The notes: generated by a model from the letters alone, not told the origin. Shown: positions 20,251 to 30,855, counted from the first letter of the stretch. The stretch: 64,000 nt of DNA from Enchytraeus crypticus (GCA_905160935.1 CAJHZI010000255.1:1029501-1093500), one strand, 5' to 3'. Program-made: numbers and translations.

Positions 20251-21561
20251 AATTTCACGAACCGAACGTGGGTCGCCACATATCACAATGACCAGAGGCG
20301 CGTTAAAACAGTGAAGGCTAAGAACTACGGGACTCACGAGAGGACAATGAAACAGAGGCCTGACGAATGCGGTGGCTCCTCTGGTACTCAGGCTGGCTAC
20401 CCCTCCTCACCCAGCCATCTGTTCAGATCTCCCTGCAATCAGCGGCATGCCCCGTCCAATCCCAGTCACGCTTCCCCTCGACATTCCCTGCAGAGTTTAT
20501 CACGGAATACGACAGGGGAGGCAGGGAGAAGGTCGCTGGGGCCTATGTCTGAACATGCAGAATCCGCTAATGGAATCGTGGAAAGGCTATATAGCGTTGC
20601 GGAAAGCGAGCCCGGTGAGTTGGAGGACACTGAATTGGAAGAGTTGAATGAACAAATTACTGGTGAAGAGTTGAACCTCGACAATGAGATCACTGACGTG
20701 TTAGGTGACGGTCGCGATGTGGTTCAGGAACACTATGTGGACGCTGTTAGTCCTGACGTAACCAGAAACATGGAAAACACCTCCATCAGTCTACCCAGAA
20801 TTAATCTTAGACCTGCCATTTCAGCACCTATGCAGAATCTAAGTCCCATCCCATCTGTGGCTTCATCTGTTCTAACCCAAAATAAAAGCCAAATCCAAAC
20901 AGGTGCCCGACCTATACCCCCAAAAACTCAAATCAAATCGGGGGTTCAGTCCACGCAGCCTCAGCCTCAGGTGCCGACTGGTGACAAGAGGGCACTGGGG
21001 CAGCACGTGAGCACTAGGGTGATCGTCAACGGGTTGAACACAGCCCGTCTAAAAGAGAAGAGATGCGTCCTACGTCCCTGCCTCTCAATACCCCCCTCCT
21101 CCTCCTCGAGTGCGTCCATAGAGCCTGAGATAGGGCCACAAGAGTTTTCTGCGCTGACAATCAGCGAGAAAAATAAGAAACTCGAGGCTAGAATGGCCTC
21201 TGTCTTCCAGGGGCCCCTCTCACCAGGGCCACAGCACCAGGGTCAAAGGCTGAACCAGATGTTGACCTCAAGGCAGGCTGTGGCGGAGAGGCAGAGCTCA
21301 TCGGGTTTTACAAATCAGAGCTCTAATCAAGCGGATACTCGCTCCCAAAATTCTCTAGGAACGGCTATCCAGATTTCACGGTCGATGACTTCTAAAAGCG
21401 GTTCTCCCAGCAGAGTTCTCACAACTGCCTCATCAACGCCTGTTCAGGGGAGTCACCGTCGTGGTGGATCGATAACAGATGAAGTGGAGACGGGCGCTGC
21501 TGGAGCCAAAAGTTGTGGATTCAGGACAATGTCACCCGCTGCTGCGACCAGCAACGTTTAA
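20251..21561 (+). CDS. Unidentified Ser/Pro-rich host gene, C-terminal part
   Basis: Open frame of 436 codons ending in a stop at 21559-21561, with an AATAAA overlapping the stop. No start is assumed because the frame probably continues the preceding entry. Features in order are an acidic segment (GELEDTELEELNEQITGEEL, NLDNEITDVLGDGRD), then a long Ser/Pro/Gln-rich tail with several PIPP/PQPQ stretches and repeated SSG/QSS. No catalytic domain, membrane span or zinc-binding motif was seen. It is tail-to-tail with the LINE on the other strand, whose 3' tail starts about 40 bp downstream. I do not recognise the family. A gag-like protein of an unknown element cannot be excluded, but the polyadenylation signal and lack of CCHC knuckles favour a host gene. 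Confidence 0.55.
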   Translation, partial: NFTNRTWVATYHNDQRRVKTVKAKNYGTHERTMKQRPDECGGSSGTQAGYPSSPSHLFRSPCNQRHAPSNPSHASPRHSLQSLSRNTTGEAGRRSLGPMSEHAESANGIVERLYSVAESEPGELEDTELEELNEQITGEELNLDNEITDVLGDGRDVVQEHYVDAVSPDVTRNMENTSISLPRINLRPAISAPMQNLSPIPSVASSVLTQNKSQIQTGARPIPPKTQIKSGVQSTQPQPQVPTGDKRALGQHVSTRVIVNGLNTARLKEKRCVLRPCLSIPPSSSSSASIEPEIGPQEFSALTISEKNKKLEARMASVFQGPLSPGPQHQGQRLNQMLTSRQAVAERQSSSGFTNQSSNQADTRSQNSLGTAIQISRSMTSKSGSPSRVLTTASSTPVQGSHRRGGSITDEVETGAAGAKSCGFRTMSPAAATSNV

Positions 21562-21597
21562 TAAAAACTCAAAATATAAAAGCCTTTAATGTCCGAG

Positions 21598-24500
21598 TAT
21601 AATAATAATAATAATAATACTTAAGATAATAATAATAATAATAAGATAAAAAAGACTCTATTTAATTAAAAGAAAGATGAAAAATATTTAAAATAGTTCC
21701 TCTACGCTCTGGGAGGCCGCATTCACCAATGTGCCATGAACGCATACAGCATTAAAACGCTGGAGTCAATAGATAGGCGCTGCCATAGAAAGGCCTTTTC
21801 TCGTTGGTCGCCTGTAATGGCACTGGTTCTCCTGCCTAATTCGTTAATGAAGTCAGACGCGGCAGAGTTGATGGGGCCCAATGTCTCAAAAGCAATCGGC
21901 AGGAAGATGTAGCTGCTAGAGACTGCGGCATATTTAAGTGTCTTCCTATTGGCAGCGGCTTCAGCAGCTGAGCCAGCAGCAGCGCATGAAAGGCTGAGAT
22001 TGCTTGCTGAGAATGTGTCCGTCACAGTGACATCCCAACTGATACACTTGCCTTCTGCCCAAGGAATCTGAGATACACCGTCCGGTCGTTTCCCATCCGA
22101 GCGGCTTAAACCCTGGGGCTCTTTTATGGCCGGAATAGTTGCGCGAGTGAGAGCACGCCATATAAGATCACTCAGATACTGGTGTCTGCTGATTCTGCCA
22201 GCGCTCCGCATGCACGAAAGGCCGAGAGTGCCCAGAGCATTGACCGATGATCCGCAGACGCAGTTGTGTGATTCACAAAGAGTAGAGCCCAGCCGAAGAC
22301 CAACCGCTACTCTCGCTGCCTCGTCATCCAGGCGGCCACAGGAAGATAAGGGGAAGATAAAGGCAAGGCTTTCAACCAGTCTTCACTATGAAGAGTAGAA
22401 ACAGCAAGTAGCCGGGCCTTTTCTTGTGGGATTAACGCCTTCTAGAGGAGTTCCGAGTGCGCAATGGCAGAGATTTTGGAGTCCCAAGCCTTCATGGACT
22501 TAGACACCATTCCAATAGGCGCCTCCGATAAGGATAGAGCAGACCAAATGCCTTGAACCCTGGCTATCTCTACATCGGTGAGGAGAGCATGAAAGGATCG
22601 ATTCCTGTAAAGCGCTTGTACCCGCGGCAGAAGCCAAAAGGGCAGAAGGTGCCAGCGACGAGACAGAACGTATACCTAGCCCTCCATAGCAAATGAGCAG
22701 ACTTGCTTGGATCCACTGACTGTCGTTAATATTAACGTTAACGATGTCACTTAGGGACTTTCGCAAGATTAAATCAAGGACTGCAACATTGGATGGCCCG
22801 CACATGGAGAAGCCCGCAAAATGTATATCAGTTTTGATGATCCAACGCAGCTTCGCAATATTGTTAAAGCATCGTGCGAGGAGATAAGCTTTAGCCGGCT
22901 GCAGGCCCTCTCTAGGTTCGAGCACTGGGTGTTGAGAACCACACCCATAGCCTGACCTGTCAACAGTGGAGCTCCGAGAAGGCTGGCTTCAACAGGTTTC
23001 ACATGACTGAACGAGTTGATGACAGGAAAGTTACTGTCAGAGCGAGTGCTACTCAGCTCACATTTCTGAATGTTAACACTTAGCCCTACAGCCTTACCCG
23101 CAACCATCAGCCTAGATATGTCATCCTCCACGGTAGCCTCATCCCCGCCCACAGTAATGTCGTCCAAGTAGCCTATTTACAGCGCAGATGATAGTGACTG
23201 GAGTAGCGGGTGTATGGTTAGACTGAACAGGAGATGGTCCAACGGGTTAAGCTGCTGTACACCCTCACAAGACATGATCACCTTATCACCAAAACGTAGT
23301 GCGCATGGATCTCCATAGGACAGGCGACAGAAAGGGCCCAGTTCAGGTAATGAAGCATCTACTGCCTCCAGCATGGAGTCTCTTTTCAGGGAGTTAAAGG
23401 CGTTGCAGAAGTCAAGTTTCGCCACCACCCAATCTTCTAGCATGCAGCTAATGAAACGGCGGGTGGCATGCACAGCTGCTTCACAACCACCTTTCACCCC
23501 CACACCTACCTGAAGTGGTTGAAGATAGTCTGAGAGCCTGGTTAGGGCGAAGGTATTTGCGCACTTAGCCGCGATTCTACGCCATGCGTAGCCAACTGCG
23601 ATCGGTCTAAGCCCGCCAGACTTTTTCCTCAAAGCGATTAGATTAGCTCCAAAAAGGATTGGCTTGACTTCCTGGTGGCATTTACCCAGTAGAAGTAGAT
23701 TTACAAATCCAGTAATAGCTGTAAGAGCCTCACTGCCCTTAATGGGGCCCGACACCAACTGCAGTATGTGCTGTGGCCTAACACCATCCGGACCACCAGA
23801 GGAGCCAGCGGGGAAACTTCTTACAGCTTTCAATACCTCAGATTCGGTGACTTGAAAAATGATCGCCAGAGGTATGACAGAGCTGTGACTAACACGAGGT
23901 GTGCAGTCTGCAGAAGGATGTTTCTGACGTAACTCTCTGTAAGCCTCAGTATTGCTCGGGGCCAACGTCTCTTCAGCGCAGAGGATTCTCACGGCTGCCC
24001 GCATGTTCCCGTCCTCGATCTTTGATCGTAAGAATTCCTCAGGGGTACGCAACTTGAACGGTTTACGACTCTTCATACTATCACTACAAATGATAGGGTC
24101 GGCAACCCCAGACGCTCTTTTGCAAATAATGGACGCCAAGTTGTGACTCTTTCCAGTTCGTTTAGGAGCCAGCAAAACGTCCTCATTCATGGAGAGCAGT
24201 GATTTCCATGCTTCTAGGTCGTCCGAGTCCCGTACGATTCTGTTCAAAATGTCGATCAGGTAAGTGGCATAAGTTGCTCGAACAGATTTTGGGATGTGCT
24301 TAATTGTACCACACGTGAGGTTAGGGTGAGAAAAACTCTTGGAAGCAACAATTGAATGTGGCATCGGGGGTTTGCTGTTTATTGGGGGTCCAGATGAACA
24401 GAGGTGATCAACCCTTACATCGCTGGAGGACGGCTGTGACGAGGATGGTCTTTGGGCATCAATTGGGGGCTTGTGAGACCCTAGGCAGCGGTTATCGCGG

Positions 24501-24650
24501 GGACCATGGAGGTGAACGGACCCGTCTCTAATGTGTAATTGAAACACTCCCAAGCATATGCTGCAAGTGCCATTTTTCTTATTAGAATCCTGAGATAGAG
24601 GCCAAGCGTGTCTATGAGACGGCATTCATGCGTGAAGTTATAAACAGCCC
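21598..24650 (-). mobile_element. Non-LTR retrotransposon with restriction-like endonuclease, near full ORF but broken
   Basis: Read on the - strand: an N-terminal zinc-finger-like stretch (CSICLGVFQLHIRDGSVHLH, about 24560), a conserved helical region (YLIDILNRIVRDSDDLEAWK), then RT motifs GGPDGVRPQHILQL, GGLRPIAVGYAWRRIAAKCA, VAKLDFCNAFNSLKRD, EGVQQLNPLDHLLFSLTIHP and DDITVGGDEA. These are followed by a thumb (GGLGIRSVSSLAPSALLASA), a Cys/His knuckle (CVCGSSVNALGTLGLSC) and a C-terminal PD-(D/E)XK-type endonuclease (KRPDGV..KCISWDVTVTDT). That order is that of R2/NeSL/R4-like early LINEs rather than APE-type LINEs. In place of the Asp pair the catalytic box reads xLDDI. At least four frame breaks or stops separate the pieces (24625-23177, 23167-22769, 22925-22500, 22211-21723). 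The 3' end is a TTA-repeat tail at about 21600. Confidence 0.85.
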
Positions 24651-24702
24651 CGTGATTACCTAGTCTATTAATAACCTTGGAAAATCCTATAAACAGATTC
24701 AC

Positions 24703-24904
24703 ACCTGTAACTCATAACTGACTAAGAAATTTGACGAAATGGCAGGAAAAACGCAAAACTTTAGGCAAGCGGGAGATTTACTGAAGTACAAGCTAAAGGG
24801 TGGCATCAAAACAAGAAATGGCGCTGGCGAATAAATGATAAAATCCGTACAAAACAGAGGTGAGTGCACTCATGTAAACAAAAAGCAGCCAGCACGGACC
24901 TCCC
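24703..24904. other. Short spacer, nothing recognised
   Basis: Between the LINE 5' region and the duplicated segment; no feature seen. Confidence 0.4.
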
Positions 24905-25085
24905 AGAGCTGTTTTTCTGTGGGTCACTGAGGACTGGCCGGTGGCAGCCTGACTTTCCATGTCTCTGTGATCTGTTTGAAGGAGAGATCCCTGAGTATCA
25001 GGTCCATGGGTTCCTGCAACATTCATTTCCGTAACTAGCACAACACATCACAATAAAATTAGAAAATATGCTGCACAGTAAATAA
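24905..25085 (-). CDS. Duplicated exon-like segment, copy 1
   Basis: The - strand frame has ATG in GTTACGGAAATGAATGTT and reads MNVAGTHGPDTQGSLLQ, TDHRDMESQAATGQSSVTHR, KTALGG. It is nearly identical to 25985-26162, but the two diverge immediately after AAAACAGCT, so a block of about 178 bp was duplicated. The upstream sequence TTGTGTTGTGCTAG looks like an acceptor. No family was recognised. It lies on the same strand as the B-box exon at 26999-27710 and could be an associated small exon. Confidence 0.35.
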
Positions 25086-25660
25086 TAATAATAATAATCT
25101 AGGACACACGAGAGCAGAAGATGGTAAATGCGGAACAGAAATAAAATGTAGAATTGCTCAAACAAAAGTGGCTTTCAGGAATAGGAAAGAACTACAAAAC
25201 TTTTGAAGAAGTCCATGTAGATAAAGATTGTAAAGACTTTAGTGTTAACTAAGTTCTGTACGATTGCGAAACATGGAGGTTAAGATAGGTGGACATTGGC
25301 AAACGATAAGAATTCTGAACGTGGCTATGGAGAAAATGGAGAATATCAAATATACTGACAAAATTACGAACAAGAATAATTGCAAAATAGGGTTGGCATA
25401 AATAGGAAATTAATAAATACCATAAGGATTAGAAAGAAGAACTGGATGGGTCATGTTCTGAGAGTGAATGGTTTACTACAGGAGGCAATTTAACGAAGAT
25501 TGGAAAGAAAGTAGGTCATAGAGGAAGCGCTGACCTTGCAATGCCGGATGAATTTGTAAATAAATTATTGTACACTGAAATAAAGAAAATGGCAGAGAAT
25601 AGAAATATGGAGGAGTTGCAAAGCGACGGACCTGCCAATAGGCAGTCAATGAGAGAGGAA
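25086..25660 (+). mobile_element. LINE family B, 3'-terminal fragment
   Basis: Decayed copy with the order GTGGCTATGGAGAAAATGG, GGATTAGAAAGAAGAACTGG, ATGGGTCATGTTCTGAGAG and final GCGACGGACCTGCCAATAGG. It lies between the two copies of the duplicated exon-like segment. Confidence 0.7.
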
Positions 25661-25984
25661 GAGAGAGAGATAGTGAGAGAGAGAGAGAGATTTGAATATT
25701 TTGTCACATTAATTGCGTAACAATTTCAACTCGACATTACATTTTTTACAAATTAAATACGACTTCCGATTTTGTCTATGTAGGTTTTCTAAAACATACT
25801 TTACGATTCGTAATTCACCATGGTTCCCAGTTTCGCTTGATATAGCCTACACTGTATGTGTGCTAGGGGCCTAGTGAATTTGTATTTAGGCATATATATG
25901 AATGACACAGAGTTTTTAGGCTCTTATTAGATTGTCAAATAATGAAACATCTAGAAAATAATTTATACCCGATCGTTCATATGC
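25661..25984. other. GA tract and unclassified DNA
   Basis: GAGA repeat at 25655-25690; the rest has no recognised content. Confidence 0.45.
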
Positions 25985-26162
25985 AGCTGTTTTTCTGTGG
26001 GTCACTGAGGACCGGTCGGTGGCAGCCTGACTCTCCATGTCTCTGTGATCTGTTTGAAGGGGAGATCCCTGAGTATCAGGTCCATGGGTTTCTGGAACAT
26101 TCATTTCCGTAACTAGCACAACACAATAAAATTAGAAATATGCTGCACAGTAAACGCGTATA
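25985..26162 (-). CDS. Duplicated exon-like segment, copy 2
   Basis: Frame MNVPETHGPDTQGSPLQ, TDHRDMESQAATDRSSVTHR, KTAAYER. It differs from copy 1 by a handful of substitutions, several of which change residues. The status as a real exon is unproven. Confidence 0.35.
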
Positions 26163-26395
26163 TTTAATATAGGCTTATATGCCCTAAACTGGACAAGCTA
26201 GGCTAAATGTTGTAGAGTTAGGCTAATTCAATTTTCCACAAATTAAAAACGAATTTCTACTTCATTAACAAGAAATAATAAAATAGAGTACCTAGTAAAA
26301 AGAATTAGAAAGTGAGCTTAGCTATAAGAATTAGCAAAATGAGCCTAATCACTAGAATTGAGAAAATGAGCCAAGTAACAATAATTAGAAAATTG

Positions 26396-26690
26396 CGCCA
26401 AGTAACATAACAAGAACTAGAAGTGGCATTGTGCGCCAAGTAACAAGAACTAGAAGTGGCATTGTGTGCCAAGTAACAAGAACTAGAAGTGGCATTGTGT
26501 GCTAAGTAACAAGAACTAGAAGTGGCATTGTGTGCTAAGTAACAAGAATTAGAAGTGGCATTGTGCGCCAAGTAACAAGAATTAGAAGTGGCATTGTATG
26601 CCAACTAACAAGAACTAGAAGTGGCATTGTGTGCTAAGTAACAAGAATTAGAAGAGGCATAGTGAGCCAAGTAACAAGAATTAGAAAAAT
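26396..26690 (-). repeat. 33-bp minisatellite
   Basis: About eight units of TAACAAGAACTAGAAGTGGC plus ATTGTGTGCCAAG. Being a multiple of three, it leaves an open frame (LAHNATSSSCY repeats) on the - strand that I do not regard as a gene. Confidence 0.9.
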
Positions 26691-26859
26691 TAGATGAGTC
26701 ACAAGAATGAAAAACATAAGCCTAGTCACATGTCTACAAAGACAGGAGACCAACATTTCGAACTTTCTGCAAACATATAGGCCTGCACTGCAGGCTATTT
26801 ATAGAAAAGACAAAATGTGCCCGAATCGTGAAGGTTGATAATAATTTTACTGCTATTGG

Positions 26860-26938
26860 CCTAGATAAAGCTGTTAAAGCTAATGTTAACGTCAGTTTCC
26901 TCACTCGAAAGCGATATCAGTGACTGGAGAGCGCAGGA
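26860..26938 (-). repeat. SINE family 1, truncated copy
   Basis: AAAGCTAATGTTAACGTCAG and TTTCCTCACTCGAAAGCG, then CAGTGACTGGAGAGCGCAGG; the tRNA-like head is cut off. Confidence 0.7.
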
Positions 26939-26998
26939 TTATATATAGCCTAATAAATGATACATAATGAGAATTAGTAAGCATAAATTTGTATTTAC

Positions 26999-27710
26999 CG
27001 CTAATACGTCCCACATATGTTTCAAAACTCTCAATTGAAAAGCATTTTGGCTCCTGGAAAGCAATATCGCCAACATTCTGTATTTTTCTCTCGTTGACGG
27101 ATAACACATTTTTAAATTCACGTTGTCGAGCATCCTCGCTTTTCACTAGTTCGATGTTAGTGCTCTCGTTTATCGAGCGCTGTCTTCTCAGCTTATATTC
27201 CTTCAACACTCTTACTCTTGCCTTTTTCTCCTCAATCTGGACATTCAAAAATTCCCGTTTTTCATCACTCCGATTCTCCAGTTCAGATGCAAGATTCCGA
27301 GCTAATATCTCAACCCAATTGCGAATTTGGTTAATCCACTTTTCAGCTTTCCGTGTGGCAGACTCGGTATTCTTTTCCCGGTCTTGGTTGAATGTAAGTA
27401 ATTTTTCGATATCCTTTTCAAGCATTTCGATACGTGTGCAAAGCTCAACTTCATCTTTTTCTTTATTTGTTTTCTTAATATCTGCAGCCACTTCATCAAT
27501 AAGTTTCCTTTCGTGCTTCTGGTGAGCGTTGTTGGTCATGTAACAATGCTTACAGATGAGAGTGTTACATGAACACATATATTGCAGTGTCGCGTTCGGA
27601 TGCACTGGACATTTAACCTGCTGCGGATCTCGTTCCTCCAAACTATATCCTGATAATTCCGCCATGGCTCTTTCTTTTTCAAATCTATCTAATGACTTAG
27701 TGATTTCCAT
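26999..27710 (-). CDS. B-box zinc-finger and coiled-coil protein, first coding exon
   Basis: The ATG at 27710 (MEITKSLDRFEKERAMAEL) opens 237 codons. Residues 34-66 form a type-2 B-box: C34 and H37, C46/C48, C53 and C56, H63 and H66, in the phrase CPVHPNATLQYMCSCNTLIC. Residues about 70-200 are a charged heptad-rich coiled coil (KKTNKEKDEVELCTRIEMLE, EIARN-type helices). A donor G|GTAAAT follows 26999, leaving one base; the downstream exon was not found, so the C-terminal domain is unknown. There is no RING ahead of the B-box, so it resembles RING-less TRIM-like proteins (for example the B-box/coiled-coil/NHL group). Its composition and the intact zinc ligands support a live exon. Confidence 0.8.
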
Positions 27711-27832
27711 TTGCAATCATCATTCAGATATTCAAGTTTTACAATATAGTCTATTTTAATACTTCTAGATTTAATTGGAGATTAATGCGCCTTATTATAA
27801 AGTTTATCTAAAATATAAACATAGTTGAAAAT

Positions 27833-27837
<5 letters not shown>

Positions 27838-27863
<26 letters not shown>

Positions 27864-27876
27864 CCTTTCTATCTCC

Positions 27877-27908
<32 letters not shown>

Positions 27909-27912
27909 TCAG
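27838..27912. repeat. CT microsatellite
   Basis: TCTCTC tract upstream (5') of the B-box exon. Confidence 0.95.
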
Positions 27913-28430
27913 TGCGCTGCCAAGCGACATGTTCAAGGTTCATGTTAATACTCAAAGCCCGCTTTCTCGCTCCATAAGCGCACTCTTTAGATCAACAAGT
28001 TAATCCATTCACAAAGTATTTGCCTTATCCATATCTTATGTAGCCTATAGCTTGAGAAAAGTTTGGCTTCTGAGGTGGCTTCCCGTTACCTTTCTCAGTT
28101 AGATGGTTAAATTACCATTTAATCCTGGGGGAACTGGAACAATTTCCAACAAATGTGACTTTAAATTTCTGTCAACAGAATTACTTGCATGGTCTCTCTC
28201 TCTATAGTTTTGCCCAGTGGCAGATTAAAGCACATATTCATACTTAGAGTCTCCTTAAACAGCACTCCGTAGATCAACAAATTAATCCCTTCAGAAAAAT
28301 GTGTCCCATTTATATAGTAATTACCTAGCCCATAGCTTTGGAAATATATGGCTCCTGAGGTGGTTGCCCATTGCCTTCCTCAGTCTTTATTTGATCGCCA
28401 CTTACGACACATGCAGTTAATGGTTGGTCT
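27913..28430 (+). repeat. Two tandem diverged copies of an unclassified repeat
   Basis: 27960-28110 and 28240-28390 share TAGATCAACAAxTTAATCC, CCCATAGCTT-like and GCTTCTGAGGTGGCTTCCCG wording. A third relative lies at 58085-58265. Confidence 0.6.
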
Positions 28431-29069
28431 ATTCTTTGATATACATGTACATGACCTCAATTGCAATTATATAAACGTTAGGCCTATATAGACGCATAGG
28501 TTAGTACTCAAGAGGATCGGGAAGATTAGAGGGATGAGCTTAATTATTTTCTTATTCAAGCTCATTTTTGGTTACAACGTAACCGTTGCTTTATATAAAT
28601 GTCGTGCAAGAGTTCAATATGGACGATACTAAGAGTAAGCTACAGAGAATTAGACGAGGCCTATGCTAAACTTCTGTTTTGTCATACAAAGACCCTTTCA
28701 GAGACAATCTTATAAGTGTCAATCAATTCTATGGTGTCAATATCAAATGTACATTTTAAAAAGATAGAATAGGCTATAGTAAAATTAAATTAATTTAAGA
28801 AATATGAAGATCGACGTATAGGCAGCATGGGATATAGGCCTATGGCTTAGCCTATTCAATAGGTATAGCTTATATTATACTTTTTGCATTATTATACGGC
28901 CTATATCAAATAGCTTGTCAGGTTGCATGATCACTTTGAATTCGGAATGGATAAATAGGTGCTTGGGTTCTAATTCAAGTCTGACCATAGCCTAAATCGT
29001 AGGCCTAAGACTAGGCTACATTTAACAGATCAAGTGTATGGGCCTATTCCAGAATTTTCCAATTCAGAA
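28431..29069. other. No gene; rich in TAGGCCTA-type octamers
   Basis: Several TAGGCCTA or one-base-shorter variants (near 28485, 28835, 28895, 29000, 29040). No other feature seen. Confidence 0.5.
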
Positions 29070-29222
29070 TTAATGTATGCAAAAAGGCTAAAATCTATTG
29101 TTAACTTCAGTAGCCTACCCTCACACGAAAGGGATGTCAGTGACAGGAGAGCCCAGGATTTAAACCCCGCACAAACCGAGCCGCGGTCGAGTGTTTTACC
29201 AACATTGTCACTGGCTCCAGTG
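29070..29222 (-). repeat. SINE family 1 copy
   Basis: AAAGGGATGTCAGTGACAGG, GAGCCCAGGATTTAAACCCC (B box), CGGTCGAGTGTTTTACCAAC, then TGTCACTGGCTCCAGTG. Confidence 0.75.
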
Positions 29223-29279
29223 AGTGTTCTCCTTAGCCCTTACAATATGATAGGCCTACAAATTCATTGATTTAATTCC

Positions 29280-29440
29280 AAACACTAACTAGATTGGTAA
29301 TGTCGTCAGTAACAAGTTGACAACATTGAGCAAAATGGAGCCAAATACGAGCCGATGAGCAAAAAAGGGTCTAAAACGGTGAAAAATCCAGAAAGCAGTC
29401 TAAAGCTAGGGAGCTATAACAAAAGACGGTGCACGATTTT
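29280..29440 (+). repeat. Unclassified repeat C (also at 60485-60730)
   Basis: GACAACATTGAGCAAAATGG, CGAGCCGATGAGCAAAAAAG, AACGGTGAAAAATCCAGAAA; the second locus holds two tandem versions. Confidence 0.6.
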
Positions 29441-29660
29441 AGCGCAACTCCTTGACAACGCAGGAGGGACCGTAGATACATGAAACAGGTCTTTAGATAG
29501 CGATTTAGCGCCAAAACTAAGCATTCTTAGCATAATTGTAGTAGTTGGCTTACATAAGATAAATGTAGTTTTAGAAGACTACTCATATTTTTCACTGACA
29601 GAGTTCCACTTGCTTAAATATATGTTTTCTTTCATTTATTATACAATTAGGCATACTATA
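29441..29660. other. Nothing recognised
   Basis: AT-rich spacer. Confidence 0.4.
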
Positions 29661-29860
29661 TTACTTTTTCAGTTTAGTAAGCTTATGCTATCAAATGCCA
29701 TCAATTCGATGCCATTATATTTACAAAAGTGCTGCAGCATCTAGGGGACAAAGTCCACCAGACCCCGTATACGCTGGGGCTCTGCCCTTGGACAACGCCG
29801 GGGGAATTTTCGAGTCCTCCTATTTTGGCTTGTGTTTGATTTAGGCTATATTTATTGATC
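29661..29860 (+). repeat. Unclassified repeat D, copy 1
   Basis: Pairs with 31590-31770: TCAAATGCCATCAA, AAAAGTGCTGCAGCATCTAG, CCAGACCCCGTATACGCTGG, GCCGGGGGAATTTTCGAGTC. Confidence 0.65.
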
Positions 29861-29934
29861 CAATAAACCACTCTAAGATAAAGATAGTGAAAACCTTGGT
29901 TTGAACCACGCTGTTAGGCCTATATGAATGTGGA

Positions 29935-30855
29935 ACGTATTGACCCTAAGGAAGGAAGATATTAGGAAACTGGAAGCATTGGAAATGTGAATATGGAGAA
30001 GAATGGAGAGGATTAGCTGGATTTAAAAGATTACAAATGAGAAAGTTCTGGAGAGAGTTGGAACAGATAGAGAGTCGATATATTCATTAAGAAATTTGAA
30101 GAAGAATTGGATATGGGGGGAAGTCTACTAAAACAACAAGGGCGGATCCAGGAATTTTTAATGGGGGGGGGCTGAAATGTTTTGTTGTTGAGAGTTTACA
30201 CACGTTTTGCTTACGCCTCGCCTTCTACGGGACATGTGACGCAACCAGAAAGATATATTGTAGGGGGAGGCTCAATTTTTTCACTACTGTGTACGGCTCT
30301 TAGAGTGAGTGCATCCACATATGTTACCCCTAACCCCCCACTCATACCCGTACTAAAGCCAGGGGAAAACCTAAAATGCTAAAATGTCCACATTCAGAGG
30401 CGGATCCAGGAATTTCTTAAGGGAGTGGGGCCGAAATTTCTTTTAGAGTCTACACATATTTTGCTTATGCCCCGCTTTCTTCGGGACATTTTACATTTAA
30501 CGCAATCAGAAAAAATGCTGTGGTGGGGGGCGCATATATTTTTCACTATACCTTCGGCACATTGAGTGAGTGTAACCTCGTATCATCCCGCAACCCCCCC
30601 CCCCCCCACTCTAACCCGTACTAAAGACAGGGGAAAACCTCAAATGCCAAAAAGCCTACAATTGTTTTGGAAAAAAGTAGGTTAATTTTTTCCTCTCTGA
30701 AGAAACTCATCGAATCTGGACGAATTGCAAAAGTAACCTAATTTTGGCGCCCGGGCACCCTGGGCCCCACCTATGGATCCGCCACTGTAAAAGAGGTCGT
30801 AGAAGGCAGAATGGAAGGAAATAGACGTAGAGGCAGGCCGAAATTAGGCTACTTT
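29935..30855 (+). mobile_element. LINE family B fragment split by MITE insertions
   Basis: 29935-30130 (AGGAAGATATTAGGAAACTG, GGAGAGGATTAGCTGGAT) stops at CTACTAAAA. The LINE resumes at 30788 with AAAGAGGTCGTAGAAGGCAG. The uninterrupted order is seen at 10600 (CTACTAAAAGAGGTCATAG). The inserted 30125-30787 is MITE sequence. Confidence 0.8.
30125..30787 (+). mobile_element. hAT-type MITEs (CAGTGGCGGATCC family), one full and one 3'-shortened
   Basis: Starts GGGCGGATCCAGGAATTTTT at 30128 and again GAGGCGGATCCAGGAATTTC at 30395, ending ATGGATCCGCCACTG at 30787. The internal order matches 41505-42178 (GACGCAACCAGAAAG, CTCTGAAGAAACTCATCG, GACGAATTGCAAAAG). The arrangement suggests one copy nested in or recombined with another. 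Confidence 0.8.

Noticed and set aside
26305-26604. Small repeat protein with NATSSSCY units
   Set aside because: 33-bp minisatellite whose length is divisible by three; no start context or flanking exons.
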